64,000 nucleotides of DNA from Thauera butanivorans NBRC 103042. GTDB lineage: Bacteria; Pseudomonadota; Gammaproteobacteria; Burkholderiales; Rhodocyclaceae. Positions 26,530-38,484 of this stretch are shown piece after piece. Each line of letters starts with the position of its first letter. Position 1 is the stretch's first letter. A program made the translations under genes and the position numbers. Location: contig NZ_BCUG01000008.1 of the NCBI RefSeq assembly GCF_001591165.1, positions 103,106-167,105 of the forward strand, in the 5' to 3' direction. The notes beneath the pieces were generated by a model that was not told the origin of the DNA, searched no databases, and worked only from the letters and a program-made list of their open reading frames with translations.

Positions 26530-27600
26530 TCAGTCCTTCGGCGCGAGCGATGCGGCAACCGCTGCCCCATTGACGATCTGTTCGAAGCGCTCAATGCTGG
26601 CAAGTACCACGTCAAGCTGCGGAACGTCGCCGAAGACCATGCCAGCCATCGCTGCGTAGTCTTTGGCGAGCGCTTCACCCATCGCCGGACTGGGTACGAG
26701 CGTGAATGTGCCGGGTTGAGCGGCATCCAGCCCCAGGTCGGCACTGCCGAAGAACAGCCTCGCGTGCTGGGCGCAGTCGATGGCAAGCGCATGATCGGCT
26801 TGCCACTCGGACGATGCCGATGCCTGCATCAGGCGGTGCACATCGTAGTAGTGGCGCGAGACGCGCTGTCCGCCGTGCCGGAGTTCGCCGCGGCGGTCAT
26901 GCCACTGTCGCAGGCCGTGGAGGATGATGACCTTGTCCCAGAAGGTGCGCTCTGGCTTCACGGTGGTGACGTTACCCACTGCCAGATGCAACCCGGGCAG
27001 ATCTTGTGCGACGTACGGTACGACCGAAGCTGCGATATGCGGGTCCAGCGCCGACTTCGCACCGGATTCGATCTTGACGGCTGAGCGGATGTAGCTGTCG
27101 GCCGCGGGCGTGACGGCGGGATACCAGAACAGCAGGCTCTGGCCGTCCTTGTCGTCTGGGTCGAGTTCCAACCGGAAACGCCCTTGCGGGATGACGGCGG
27201 CGGCGACTTGGGTGAATTGGTTCGTCAAAGGGCCGGCGATGTACGCTTGGCACGCCGTGCGGATGGATTCAAGACGCGCACGACGTTTCTTCCCGCTCAA
27301 GGCTTCCAGTTCCGCCACGTCGGCCGCTTGCCCCAAGTCGTCCCGGAAGACCGTGATATCGATGTCCTCGGAAAAACGGGAGATCAGGCCGAACGCCTTG
27401 GACAGGGAAGTGCCCCCTTTGAACAGAAGCCGGGGCCCGCCCGCCGCCACGCCGTTGAACAACACGTCCAGGGTCCAGCAGACCCAGAAGTCCTTTTCGA
27501 CGTTCTGGACCGCCGTGCCGAGACGGGCAGCAGCGCCCAGAAATAGATCGAGCCGGTCGGCGTCGGCGGCGGTGATCACCTCACGGAAGGATGGGTTCAA
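26530..27600 (-). CDS. abiEii: AbiEii-type nucleotidyltransferase toxin
   Basis: 356 aa from TTG 27600, which overlaps the antitoxin stop as TTGA and has GGGAGGG upstream. Reading further upstream (to 27702) would add an Arg-rich tail derived from the antitoxin frame. The nucleotidyltransferase core shows GGTSLSK at 62-68 and SEDIDI at 77-82 (Asp79/Asp81 metal ligands), plus later PERTFWDKVIILH and SRHYYDVHRL motifs. AbiEii toxins of this type IV-like pair are NTP-dependent transferases that block growth and abort phage infection. All catalytic positions appear intact. The cognate antitoxin is immediately upstream. Confidence 0.92.
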   Translation of the reverse strand: MNPSFREVITAADADRLDLFLGAAARLGTAVQNVEKDFWVCWTLDVLFNGVAAGGPRLLFKGGTSLSKAFGLISRFSEDIDITVFRDDLGQAADVAELEALSGKKRRARLESIRTACQAYIAGPLTNQFTQVAAAVIPQGRFRLELDPDDKDGQSLLFWYPAVTPAADSYIRSAVKIESGAKSALDPHIAASVVPYVAQDLPGLHLAVGNVTTVKPERTFWDKVIILHGLRQWHDRRGELRHGGQRVSRHYYDVHRLMQASASSEWQADHALAIDCAQHARLFFGSADLGLDAAQPGTFTLVPSPAMGEALAKDYAAMAGMVFGDVPQLDVVLASIERFEQIVNGAAVAASLAPKD

Positions 27601-28319
27601 CTGGCCCTCCCTGCGCTTCCAAGGGAACCGGGACTCGCCGATCGCTTCACGCTGCTTAGCGGTTGCGGAGTCTTCTTGGCCACGGCGACCAGCGGGTCGC
27701 ATTCGGGCAGCTCACGGATCAGGCTTTGCATCCACGCTGGCAAGGTATTGAACCCGTCAAGCAGATCCTGGCGGAGTGCCATGCCATGGGTCGGATCGGC
27801 CAGCAGCTGGCTCAGGCGGTTCAGGATGCGGTCGCGGTCGGAGACCAACGTGTCTTTCAGCCAGTGCAGCGCTTGTACGACCCGCATGGCAGGACGACCG
27901 GCCCAGTAGAGACGACTGGGCGCGGTCTGCTTGAAGTCGATGGTCAGCTTGTCGAGTTTGATCGCCCGGCGGCGTGCATCGGTGTGTATGGTGACGCGGG
28001 CCGGGACGGCGTCCGTCAAGCCGAGATCGTTCGCCGCCGTCATGCCATCCACCAACAGACGCAGTTGGTCGCGCCGAGCAATGGCCTCGACGATTGCGCG
28101 ATAGTCCGGGGTGGTGGGACGCTGGGTCAGACGGTTAATGGTGGGTTTGTCGTACAACCCACGGTCGATACGACGCAGGTCGCCCGCCAGCACCATGCGT
28201 TGAAGCGTCTTGTCGATTGCATCACGGTTGCCGAGGTGTGCGAAGTCGGTCGGCACCCAGACATGGCCGGCACCGGCGGCGGTGATCTGCGAGGAGATGG
28301 CGGATTTGAGATCGGACAT
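27597..28319 (-). CDS. abiEi: AbiEi-type antitoxin / transcriptional regulator (DUF6088)
   Basis: 240 aa from ATG 28319. In-frame extension to 28490 would run through the operator palindromes and is rejected. The N-terminal winged helix (VWVPTDFAHLGNRDAIDKTLQRMVLAGDLRRIDRGLYDKP) and the C-terminal antitoxin domain match the DUF6088/AbiEi group. Members of the group repress their own operon and neutralise AbiEii. The toxin start overlaps its stop, so the two are translationally coupled. Two near-identical palindromes lie 10-85 bases upstream of the start and are the likely operators. Confidence 0.9.
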   Translation of the reverse strand: MSDLKSAISSQITAAGAGHVWVPTDFAHLGNRDAIDKTLQRMVLAGDLRRIDRGLYDKPTINRLTQRPTTPDYRAIVEAIARRDQLRLLVDGMTAANDLGLTDAVPARVTIHTDARRRAIKLDKLTIDFKQTAPSRLYWAGRPAMRVVQALHWLKDTLVSDRDRILNRLSQLLADPTHGMALRQDLLDGFNTLPAWMQSLIRELPECDPLVAVAKKTPQPLSSVKRSASPGSLGSAGRAS

Positions 28320-28328
28320 AGGGGCACC

Positions 28329-28404
28329 TTGTCCGATATTTGTACAGCTTTTTCGGACAATCGGCAAGAATCGATGTCCGAAATTTGTAGATATTTTTCG
28401 GACG
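28329..28404 (-). promoter_or_regulatory. Twin palindromic operators of the abiE operon
   Basis: Two 30-base sequences (28330-28359 and 28375-28404) are identical at 25 of 30 positions and offset by 45 bases. Each is an inverted repeat: arms TTGTCCGA/TCGGACAA in the proximal copy (28329-28360) and GTCCGAAA/TTTCGGAC in the distal one (28376-28403), with an ATTTGTA core. A plausible promoter on the minus strand (TTGCCG, 17 bases, TACAAA) overlaps the proximal copy, which suits autorepression by AbiEi. Confidence 0.8.
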
Positions 28405-28505
28405 TCTGCGGACAGCCACCTTCCAGCCGCCCGGCACTCAACGACGAATCCGAGGGCCACAGACAGCGTCGCGCACAGCGGCAAGATCAACGCTACAGGG
28501 CCGAC

Positions 28506-28569
28506 TTACGCCCATCCAACGCGTCAGGAGCATAGTTTTTCCCGGCGTTACCATACAGACGGCGTAAGC
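28506..28569. other. Inverted repeat downstream of int; otherwise empty gap
   Basis: CTTACGCC (28506-28513) and GGCGTAAG (28562-28569) are perfect complements 48 bases apart, just past the integrase stop. They could be part of a terminator or a recombination-protein site. No ORF or other signal is visible between the AbiE operators and int. Confidence 0.3.
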
Positions 28570-28579
28570 ACGCGCATCA

Positions 28580-29860
28580 TCAAGCGATGCCGACACCTCG
28601 TCGGATGGGCACCACATTGGCGCCACTCTTGATCCAACCATCCAGCATATCGGCCCAGGTTTGAAGCATCGCTCTTCGCTGTTCGGCGTACTCGGCCTTG
28701 TTGTAGACCGCACGCACACCGCGCTGCTCATGAGCTAGGCACTTCTCGATCCAATCGCTGTTGAAGCCGGCTTCATGGAGCAATGTACTGGCCGTGCGGC
28801 GCAAGTCATGCACGGTGAAGGGCTCGAAGTCTTCACCGCGGTCACGGATCAACTTCACGGTGACATCGATGACCCGGTTCAACGTCGCCGCGCTGATCGG
28901 CAGCTCCGTCTCGTAACGTCCGGGATGCAAATACGAACTGGCACTGAAACAGGTCTTGAAAGCGACCAGGATATCCAACGCCTGCTGGCTCAGGTACACA
29001 TTGTGAGGGCGCCCCGCCTTCATGCGCTCCTTCGGGATCGTCCATATTGCCGTCTCGAAGTTCACCTCGTTCCATGTCGCCTCGATGAATTCCGATTTGC
29101 GCACCAGCGTGAGCAGCATGAACTTGACCGCCAGACGCAGTGTGGACATGGTCGCGGTCTGGTCGAGCGCATTGAAAAATGTATGGATCTCGGCCGGTGA
29201 CAGGGCCCTGTCTCGAGCTTTGAACGTGGCGATGGCGCTGGGTCGAATCGCCTCCGCTGGGTTTTCGATCTTCAGTCCGCGCGCCTGGATGAATCGAAAA
29301 ACCTGCTGCACGATTTCGCGCGCTTGAACCGCTGGCGCTGCGGCCCCCCGTTCCTTGATCTTCTCGCACCTCGCCATAAGGCGCACCGGCGTGATTTCTT
29401 CCAACTTCAGCCGGCCAAATTCCTCTGCCAAGTTGCGGTCATAGACCGACTTTCGCATAGACCGGGTGGACTCAGCCAAGTCAGCTTCAGCGAAGTACTT
29501 TTCCGCCCACTTGCCAAACGTTAACGCGTCCGCAGCCTCGACTCGTTTTTCAACCTTGGTACGCGAAGGGCTCTCGCCTTGCTCCACAGATCGGTGCGCC
29601 CGCGCCAGCAGTAGTCGCGCCTCCGCCAGGCTCAAGGACATCCCGTAGTCCAGCTCCACCAGATCACGCGGCTTCTTGGCCCCGAGATTCGGATCGTACT
29701 GGCCGATCACCAGGGTTTCACGGCGGCCATTCACCCGGTAGTCAAACCGGAAACTGACCACTCCTGTCCGCGTGACAGCGACGTAGAGCCCCTGCTGATC
29801 AGCAACCTTGTAGATCTTTCCCGTGGGCTTCAGCGCCTTCAACTTCAAGTCAGTGAGCAT
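28580..29860 (-). CDS. int: Tyrosine-type site-specific integrase of the conjugative element
   Basis: 426 aa from ATG 29860; a start at 29917 would add 19 residues encoded by the repeat region and is rejected. The N-terminal DUF4102-like arm-binding domain (LTDLKLKALKPTGKIYKVADQQGLYVAV) is followed by a SAM-like core-binding domain and the catalytic domain with Arg254, His351-x-x-Arg354 (VHDLRR), His377 and nucleophile Tyr386. It belongs to the P4-type integrases of genomic islands. It lies 220 bases from the 3' end of guaA, a known island integration site, and its promoter region holds iterated decamers. No excisionase gene is visible next to it. Confidence 0.95.
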   Translation of the reverse strand: MLTDLKLKALKPTGKIYKVADQQGLYVAVTRTGVVSFRFDYRVNGRRETLVIGQYDPNLGAKKPRDLVELDYGMSLSLAEARLLLARAHRSVEQGESPSRTKVEKRVEAADALTFGKWAEKYFAEADLAESTRSMRKSVYDRNLAEEFGRLKLEEITPVRLMARCEKIKERGAAAPAVQAREIVQQVFRFIQARGLKIENPAEAIRPSAIATFKARDRALSPAEIHTFFNALDQTATMSTLRLAVKFMLLTLVRKSEFIEATWNEVNFETAIWTIPKERMKAGRPHNVYLSQQALDILVAFKTCFSASSYLHPGRYETELPISAATLNRVIDVTVKLIRDRGEDFEPFTVHDLRRTASTLLHEAGFNSDWIEKCLAHEQRGVRAVYNKAEYAEQRRAMLQTWADMLDGWIKSGANVVPIRRGVGIA

Positions 29861-29875
29861 CTCATCCCCCGAACC

Positions 29876-29953
29876 GATACCGTCAACTGATACCGTCAGG
29901 GCATTTGACGGTATCAACTTTGGTCGTTCAAGGCCGGCTCTTCGATACCGTCA
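29876..29953. repeat. Four GATACCGTCA decamers between int and guaA
   Basis: Exact copies at 29876-29885, 29889-29898 and 29944-29953 on the plus strand, and one inverted copy at 29906-29915. The first and the inverted copy extend to an 11-bp perfect inverted repeat (GATACCGTCAA). They lie just upstream of the integrase start and are likely arm-type binding sites for the integrase or an excision factor, or operators for int. Confidence 0.75.
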
Positions 29954-30049
29954 CCAATACCGCCAATTTGGGCGCGCTTTAGTGAGGCGAGTTGAGACCA
30001 GATGAGACGCTAACCAGTTGTCAGGGCTTGCTTTTCTCCGGAACACCGG

Positions 30050-30080
30050 ACGACATGGGACGACCTGACACGAAGATAAT

Positions 30081-30110
<30 letters not shown>
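30050..30110. other. Probable attachment site at the 3' end of guaA
   Basis: The element ends here by inference: int and its repeats stop about 130 bases away, and core genes with guaA/guaB order begin at 30081. Islands integrating at guaA recombine in its last codons, restoring the coding end. The precise core needs the second copy, which is outside the window. Confidence 0.6.
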
Positions 30111-31646
<1,536 letters not shown>

Positions 31647-31678
31647 GGCGCGGGAATGTCGAACGGCGGAAAAAGGAA

Positions 31679-31698
31679 AGGCGGCCTGTCAGCCGCCT
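31679..31698 (-). terminator. Hairpin between guaB and guaA
   Basis: AGGCGGC/GCCGCCT with a 6-base loop. On the guaB transcript (minus strand) it is followed by TTTCCTTTTT, so it can act as a partial intrinsic terminator between guaB and guaA. Confidence 0.65.
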
Positions 31699-31719
31699 GG
31701 GAGATTGGAAACGGATCGA

Positions 31720-33754
<2,035 letters not shown>

Positions 33755-33800
33755 AGGAAGCGCCGGAGTTTCGGCGCCCGGCGTGTCGGCGCTCGACGAC

Positions 33801-34139
33801 TCAAGCGCCTGAAGCTTCGGGCTTCTCTTCCGCCGGGCCGCCGCCTTTCTTCATCACCTTGCCCTCTTCCGCGCGCTTCTTGCGCACCGCCTTGGGGTCG
33901 GCGATCAGGGGCCGGTAGATCTCGACCCGGTCACGGTCGCGCAGCACCGTATCGGCCTTGGCAAGCTTGCCAAAGATGCCGAGCTTGTTGCGTCCGTCCA
34001 GATCGATGTCGGGATGCTTGCCCAGCAGCCCCGACGCCTCCACCGCATCACGTGCGGTGGCGCCCTCTTCCAGCCTCAGCTCGATCAATTCCTGCTGCTG
34101 CGGCAGCGCGTAGGCCACTTCGACGCGGATCGTCGCCAT
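33801..34139 (-). CDS. rnfH: RnfH family ubiquitin-fold protein
   Basis: 112 aa from ATG 34139. The beta-grasp core ([57 protein letters not shown]) is diagnostic of RnfH/UPF0125. The C-terminal Lys/Gly-rich tail is disordered. It follows ratA by 2 bases; the ratA-rnfH pair is conserved in proteobacteria and in E. coli was described as RatAB. The biochemical role is unsettled. Confidence 0.93.
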   Translation of the reverse strand: MATIRVEVAYALPQQQELIELRLEEGATARDAVEASGLLGKHPDIDLDGRNKLGIFGKLAKADTVLRDRDRVEIYRPLIADPKAVRKKRAEEGKVMKKGGGPAEEKPEASGA

Positions 34140-34141
34140 GT

Positions 34142-34579
34142 TCAGGCCCGCGGGTAAACCTGCGCCGCGCGCTTCACGAAGGAATCGACGAAGGTATTGG
34201 CGATGTGATTGAAGACCGGCCCCAGCACCTTTTCCAGCAGCTTGCTGGAGAACTGGTAGTGCAGGCTGAATTCGACCTTGCACGCGGTGTCGCCGAGCGG
34301 CGTGAAGCGCCAATGCCCGTCTAGGTGGGTGAAGGGGCCGTCGGTCAGGCGCAGGTCCATTTCATTCGGCCAGCGCTTGGTGTTCTCGGTGCTGAAGTGC
34401 GCCTTGATGCCGTGGTAGTTGATGTGCAGCGTCGCCGCGGTGACGGTGTCGGTGCGCTGATGCACGTCGGCACCGCCGCACCAGGGCAGGAACTGCGGGT
34501 AGTCTTCGCACCGGTCGACGAGTTCGAACATCTGCGCGGGAGTGAATTCGATCAGAACGAGCTTCTTGACGTCGGCCAT
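34142..34579 (-). CDS. ratA: RatA / Coq10-like START-domain protein
   Basis: 145 aa from ATG 34579. SRPBCC fold with the classic [27 protein letters not shown] opening and the [15 protein letters not shown] and [22 protein letters not shown] segments. Relatives bind hydrophobic ligands such as ubiquinone (Coq10); E. coli RatA was reported to hinder 70S ribosome assembly. It is divergent from smpB, which is conserved context and suggests a ribosome or respiratory link. Two bases separate it from rnfH. Confidence 0.93.
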   Translation of the reverse strand: MADVKKLVLIEFTPAQMFELVDRCEDYPQFLPWCGGADVHQRTDTVTAATLHINYHGIKAHFSTENTKRWPNEMDLRLTDGPFTHLDGHWRFTPLGDTACKVEFSLHYQFSSKLLEKVLGPVFNHIANTFVDSFVKRAAQVYPRA

Positions 34580-34711
34580 GAACAACCTGGAGCGGTGCAC
34601 GGTGCGAAACGGACAGCGCCGTGCTGTTAAAATGCGCGATTCTACCGTATGCGGACCAGCCCGTTGGCCGCGCACCGCATCGGCGCGACGCCGCCGAAGG
34701 ATCATCGAGCA

Positions 34712-35158
34712 ATGAGCATCATCGAAAACCGCAAGGCCTTCCACGATTTCTTCATCGAAGAAAGGCACGAGGCCGGCATCGTCCTCGAAGGCTGGGAAGT
34801 GAAGGCGATCCGGGCCGGGCGGGCGAACATCAAGGAATCCTACGTCATCATCCGCAACGAGGAGATCTTCCTGTTCGGCATGCACATCGCACCGCTCAGC
34901 ACCGCGTCGAGCCACGTCCGCCACGACCCGGTGCGTACCCGCAAGCTGCTGCTGCACAAGAAGGAAATCGCCCGCCTGATCGGCAAGGTCGAGCGCGCCG
35001 GCTTCACCCTGGTGCCGCTCGACCTGCATTACGTCAAGGGCCGCATCAAGCTCGAAATCGGTCTCGCCAAGGGCAAGAAGCTGCACGACAAGCGCGAGGA
35101 CGAGAAGAAGAAGGACTGGGACCGCGAGAAGCAGCGCCTGATGCGCACCCAGATGTAG
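34712..35158 (+). CDS. smpB: SsrA-binding protein
   Basis: 148 aa from ATG 34712. SmpB binds tmRNA and delivers it to stalled ribosomes for trans-translation. The OB-fold core ([55 protein letters not shown]) and the Lys/Arg-rich C-terminal tail ([18 protein letters not shown]) that enters the decoding centre are present. Upstream is a TAAAAT -10-like box near 34627. No tmRNA gene is visible in the window. Confidence 0.98.
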   Translation: MSIIENRKAFHDFFIEERHEAGIVLEGWEVKAIRAGRANIKESYVIIRNEEIFLFGMHIAPLSTASSHVRHDPVRTRKLLLHKKEIARLIGKVERAGFTLVPLDLHYVKGRIKLEIGLAKGKKLHDKREDEKKKDWDREKQRLMRTQM

Positions 35159-35181
35159 GATGGGTCGGGCCGACCCATCCT
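35157..35181. terminator. Palindrome between smpB and selO
   Basis: An 11-bp perfect stem AGGATGGGTCG/CGACCCATCCT with a 3-base loop starts at the smpB stop codon and sits between convergent genes. No U-run follows on either strand. It resembles a short dispersed betaproteobacterial repeat and may serve as a bidirectional stop. Confidence 0.55.
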
Positions 35182-35191
35182 GCTCCGAGCC

Positions 35192-36805
35192 TCAGGAGCT
35201 GCAGGACAGCATCGAGCAGCCCGCCTTGTGGCGCGCCCAGTCCGGCCGCCTCGCTGCAAAGGCTTCCCGCCCCGGCTGCTCGGCATACGGCCCGCGCAGC
35301 ACCTCGAGCAACTCCACGACACCGCTCGCATCACCCTGTTCGGCCCGGTCGATGGCCTGCTGCGCCAGGTAGTTGCGCGGCACGTAGAGCGGATTCACCG
35401 CATCCATGCGCGCCTTGCGCAACACCGCCGGCACGCCTTCCTCACGCAGCCGCGCTGCGTAGCGCGCGAGCCAGGCCTGGAATGCCGCGGCGACCTCGTT
35501 CCGGCGGGCTTCTTCGTAGAACACCTCGCCGAACAGTTCATCAACGTGCACCGGATCGGGCTGCGCCACATCCAGTTCGGCCAGACGGCGGAAGAAAAGC
35601 GTCATGTCCATCTCGCCGGCCTGCAGGATGCGATGGAGTTCGGCCACCAGTGCCCCGTCCTCGCCTTCCTCCCCGCCCTCCCCTTCGCGCCAGGTTTCGA
35701 GACCGAGCTTCTGCTGCGTCATGCGGCGGTTCTCCGCCTCGTGGACGTCGGCATACATCGCCAGCGCCCGCTCCAGCGGCTCGACCTGCTGGATCACCGG
35801 ATACACCGCATTCGCCAGTTGCCACAGGTTCCACTGCGCGATGCGCGGCTGGTGCCCGAAGCGATAGCGCCGCCCGCCGGCGTCGGTGGTGTTGGGCGTC
35901 CAGTCGGGGTCGAAATCATCGATCCAGCCGTAGGGACCGTAGTCTATCGTCATACCCAGGATGGACATGTTGTCGGTGTTCATCACCCCGTGGACGAAGC
36001 CCACCCGCATCCAGTGCGCCATCAGCACTGCCGTCCGGCGGCACACTTCCTCGAACCAGCGCAGCCGGCGCACCACCGGATCGGCTTCGGCCTCGACCAG
36101 TTCGGGAAAATCGCGGTCGATGGTGAAATCGATCAACTGCTGCAGCAAAGCCTCCTCGCCGCGCGACGCAAATATCTCGAAATTGCCGAAGCGAATGAAG
36201 GACGGAGCCACCCGGCACACCACCGCACCCGGTTCGGGGCGCGGATGGCCGTCATAGAACATGTCGCGCACCACCTGCTCGCCGGTCGCCACAAGGCAAA
36301 GCGCGCGCGTCGTCGGCACACCCAGGTGGTGCATCGCTTCGCTGCAGATGAATTCGCGGATCGACGAACGCAGCACCGCCCGCCCGTCCGCCATGCGCGA
36401 ATACGGCGTCGGCCCGGCTCCTTTCAGTTGCAGCTCCCAGCGCTGCCCCTGCGGGTTGAGCGCCTCGCCCAGCGTGATCGCCCTTCCATCGCCCAACTGC
36501 CCCGCCCAGTTGCCGAACTGATGCCCGCCGTAGCAGGCCGCATAAGGCTCCATGCCCGGCAGCAAGGCATTGCCGCCGAACACTTCGGCAAAACGGGGAT
36601 CGAGCACGTCCGTCGCGTCCAGCCCGAGCAGTTCCGCCACCTCCGGCGCCCACGCCAGCAGCCGCGGCGCCCGCACCGGCGTCGGCTCCACCCGTGAATG
36701 GCACGCGCCATGCACCTGCCGCACGTGCCGCCCGCTCACGGGATCGCCCGGCAGTTCGCGCACGAAGCGATTGTCGAAACGAAGTTCTCGCATGAAGTCA
36801 TCCAT
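35192..36805 (-). CDS. selO: Protein adenylyltransferase SelO (YdiU)
   Basis: 537 aa. SelO is a pseudokinase-fold enzyme that transfers AMP from ATP to Ser/Thr/Tyr of proteins in redox stress. Recognisable blocks are [45 protein letters not shown] and [22 protein letters not shown] (the metal-binding Asn/Asp). The C-terminus ends in LSCSS: the position that is selenocysteine in eukaryotic SelO is Cys here, with a disulfide partner possible in GCSML. Start could also be ATG 36793; neither has a strong ribosome-binding site. The gene converges on smpB. Confidence 0.95.
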   Translation of the reverse strand: MDDFMRELRFDNRFVRELPGDPVSGRHVRQVHGACHSRVEPTPVRAPRLLAWAPEVAELLGLDATDVLDPRFAEVFGGNALLPGMEPYAACYGGHQFGNWAGQLGDGRAITLGEALNPQGQRWELQLKGAGPTPYSRMADGRAVLRSSIREFICSEAMHHLGVPTTRALCLVATGEQVVRDMFYDGHPRPEPGAVVCRVAPSFIRFGNFEIFASRGEEALLQQLIDFTIDRDFPELVEAEADPVVRRLRWFEEVCRRTAVLMAHWMRVGFVHGVMNTDNMSILGMTIDYGPYGWIDDFDPDWTPNTTDAGGRRYRFGHQPRIAQWNLWQLANAVYPVIQQVEPLERALAMYADVHEAENRRMTQQKLGLETWREGEGGEEGEDGALVAELHRILQAGEMDMTLFFRRLAELDVAQPDPVHVDELFGEVFYEEARRNEVAAAFQAWLARYAARLREEGVPAVLRKARMDAVNPLYVPRNYLAQQAIDRAEQGDASGVVELLEVLRGPYAEQPGREAFAARRPDWARHKAGCSMLSCSS

Positions 36806-36837
36806 CCCAGGGTTTTCAGATCATCAAGCCAGCACCA

Positions 36838-36947
36838 ACGCTGACCGGAGTGCGGGGTGTTCCTGAAGCAGCCGAGGACTGTCCGAGCCCGCAGGGCGAG
36901 TTACAGTCCTCGCAGCTTCCTCGAACACCCCACACGACTGTCAGCGT
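36838..36947. repeat. Large imperfect inverted repeat between selO and the Yej-like operon
   Basis: Two 45-base arms (36838-36882 and 36903-36947) pair imperfectly: ACGCTGA/TCAGCGT at the base, GGGGTGTTC/GAACACCCC in the middle and GAGGACTGT/ACAGTCCTC at the top. The 20-base loop contains its own GCCCGCAGGGC hairpin. The CCGAGCCCGCAGGGCGAGTT motif resembles dispersed repeats known from related genomes. It fills most of the 170-base gap. Confidence 0.75.
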
Positions 36948-36975
36948 CACTCGTTCCCGCAGGCCGCTAAAGGCG

Positions 36976-38484
36976 TCAGCCCCGCCGCGGATCGAACGCA
37001 TCCCGCACCACGTCCGCAAACAGGTTCGCCGCCAGCACCAGCACGAACATGAACACGAACGCCGCCGCCAGCGACCACCACACCATCGGCTCGCGCGCCA
37101 GCTCGGCACGCGCCAGATTGATCATGGTGCCGAAACTGATCGTCGTCGGATCAACGCCGATGCCCACATAGGACAGCACCGCCTCCGCCAGCACCAGCCC
37201 GGAAAAATCCATCACCAGCGAAATCAGCACGATGTGCATCACGTTCGGCAGGATGTGACGGCGCAGGATCGCCGGCGTGCCGACGCCGAAAGCCCGTGCC
37301 GCCTGCACGTACTCCAGCTCGCGCAATTTCAGCGTCTCGCCGCGCAACAGGCGCGCCAGCCCGGTCCAGCTCGTGATGCCGAGGATGAAGCACAGCGCCA
37401 GCAGGCGCGCATCCGAACGCTCGGCCGCGGTGTCGAACCACTGCGGATGGGTGTCGATGACCACCTGCATCATCAGCACCGCCGCCGCGATCAGCAGTAC
37501 GCCGGGAATCGCGTTCAGCACGGTATAGACATACTGCACCGCGTCATCCACCCAACCGCCGAGATAGCCTGCGGCAATGCCCAGCGCCACCGCGAAAGGC
37601 ATCATCACCAGCGTCGTGATCGTGCCGATCACCAACGCGGTGCGCACGCTCTTCAAGGACAGGTAGAGCACGTCCTGGCCCACCTTGTCGGTACCCAGCA
37701 CGTGGTACAGCGGCGCCAGTTCGAGGCACAGACCGACGATCAGCAGGATGACCGCCAGCGTCACCAGCGCCGCCCGCCAGGCCAGCACGGTGTGGCCGGC
37801 CAGCATCGCCAGCGCCACCTGCCCCCAGCCCAGGCCGCTGCCCTGCCACACGATGGTGGCGAGCACGACGAAGCACAGCAGCCAGACTGCCACCGCCAGT
37901 CCGGCACCGCTGGCGACACGCGCCGCGACGTCGGCGGCGAGTTCGTCCTCCGGCTCCTGCAGATGGGCTGCGCCATGCACCAGGCGCGGATAGCCGCGCA
38001 CCTGGCGGCCGTCCGGCAGCTCCATCGCCTCGCGCTGGTAGAGCTGCCAGGCGAACGGCGCCGAATAGGTTTTCTCGGTCTGGGCGCGCAGCGGTTCCAG
38101 CAGCGCATCCAACACCGACAGCACTTCGGTGGAATACACCGGCCCAAGCTGCCCGCCTGCTGTGGCAGATTCGGCTCCCGTCGCCGCTTCGGCATCGACT
38201 GCGGCCCCGGTGCCGTTCTCGGCCTCGGCAGCCGATGTCTCGGCCTGCGCCGCCGGCAGCAGCGGCCGGTAGTGCAGGCTGTCGAGCACGCCGACCACGA
38301 CGAAGGCCAGCAGCACCGTCGCCGCCGCCATGCCGGTCGGGCGCTTGCCGACCTTGCGCCAGGCCGCACGCAGCGGCTCATTGCCACGCACGTGGACGAT
38401 CGCGAGCAGCGCCACCGCCAGCAGCACGAACAGCAGCAGGTCGGTCCATAACAATACGGGCTGGAAGCTCATCGGCGTGCTCAT
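36976..38484 (-). CDS. Peptide ABC transporter permease, YejE-like
   Basis: 502 aa from ATG 38484, overlapping the upstream permease stop (ATGA). The C-terminal ~300 residues are a DppC/YejE permease: DKVGQDVLYLSLKSVRTALVIG start, and the EAA-type loop ELEYVQAARAFGVGTPAILRRHILPNVM. The N-terminal ~200 residues are unusual: a first helix (LLFVLLAVALLAIV), a GKRPTGM-type second segment, and then a ~110-residue periplasmic Ala/Glu-rich stretch with tyrosine-rich YSAPFAWQLYQREAMELPDG. Relatives import oligopeptides or microcin C-like compounds. No ATPase gene is adjacent. Confidence 0.88.
   Translation of the reverse strand: MSTPMSFQPVLLWTDLLLFVLLAVALLAIVHVRGNEPLRAAWRKVGKRPTGMAAATVLLAFVVVGVLDSLHYRPLLPAAQAETSAAEAENGTGAAVDAEAATGAESATAGGQLGPVYSTEVLSVLDALLEPLRAQTEKTYSAPFAWQLYQREAMELPDGRQVRGYPRLVHGAAHLQEPEDELAADVAARVASGAGLAVAVWLLCFVVLATIVWQGSGLGWGQVALAMLAGHTVLAWRAALVTLAVILLIVGLCLELAPLYHVLGTDKVGQDVLYLSLKSVRTALVIGTITTLVMMPFAVALGIAAGYLGGWVDDAVQYVYTVLNAIPGVLLIAAAVLMMQVVIDTHPQWFDTAAERSDARLLALCFILGITSWTGLARLLRGETLKLRELEYVQAARAFGVGTPAILRRHILPNVMHIVLISLVMDFSGLVLAEAVLSYVGIGVDPTTISFGTMINLARAELAREPMVWWSLAAAFVFMFVLVLAANLFADVVRDAFDPRRG

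Noticed and set aside
28329..28404. CRISPR-like repeat
   Set aside because: Only two copies, each palindromic and inside a promoter; no spacers or cas genes.
28320..28490. 57-residue N-terminal extension of AbiEi
   Set aside because: It would translate the palindromic operators and promoter; homologue-like sequence starts at ATG 28319.
29861..30080. tRNA gene as attachment site beside the integrase
   Set aside because: No tRNA-like cloverleaf or TTCGA arm is visible; the adjacent guaA 3' end is the better candidate.
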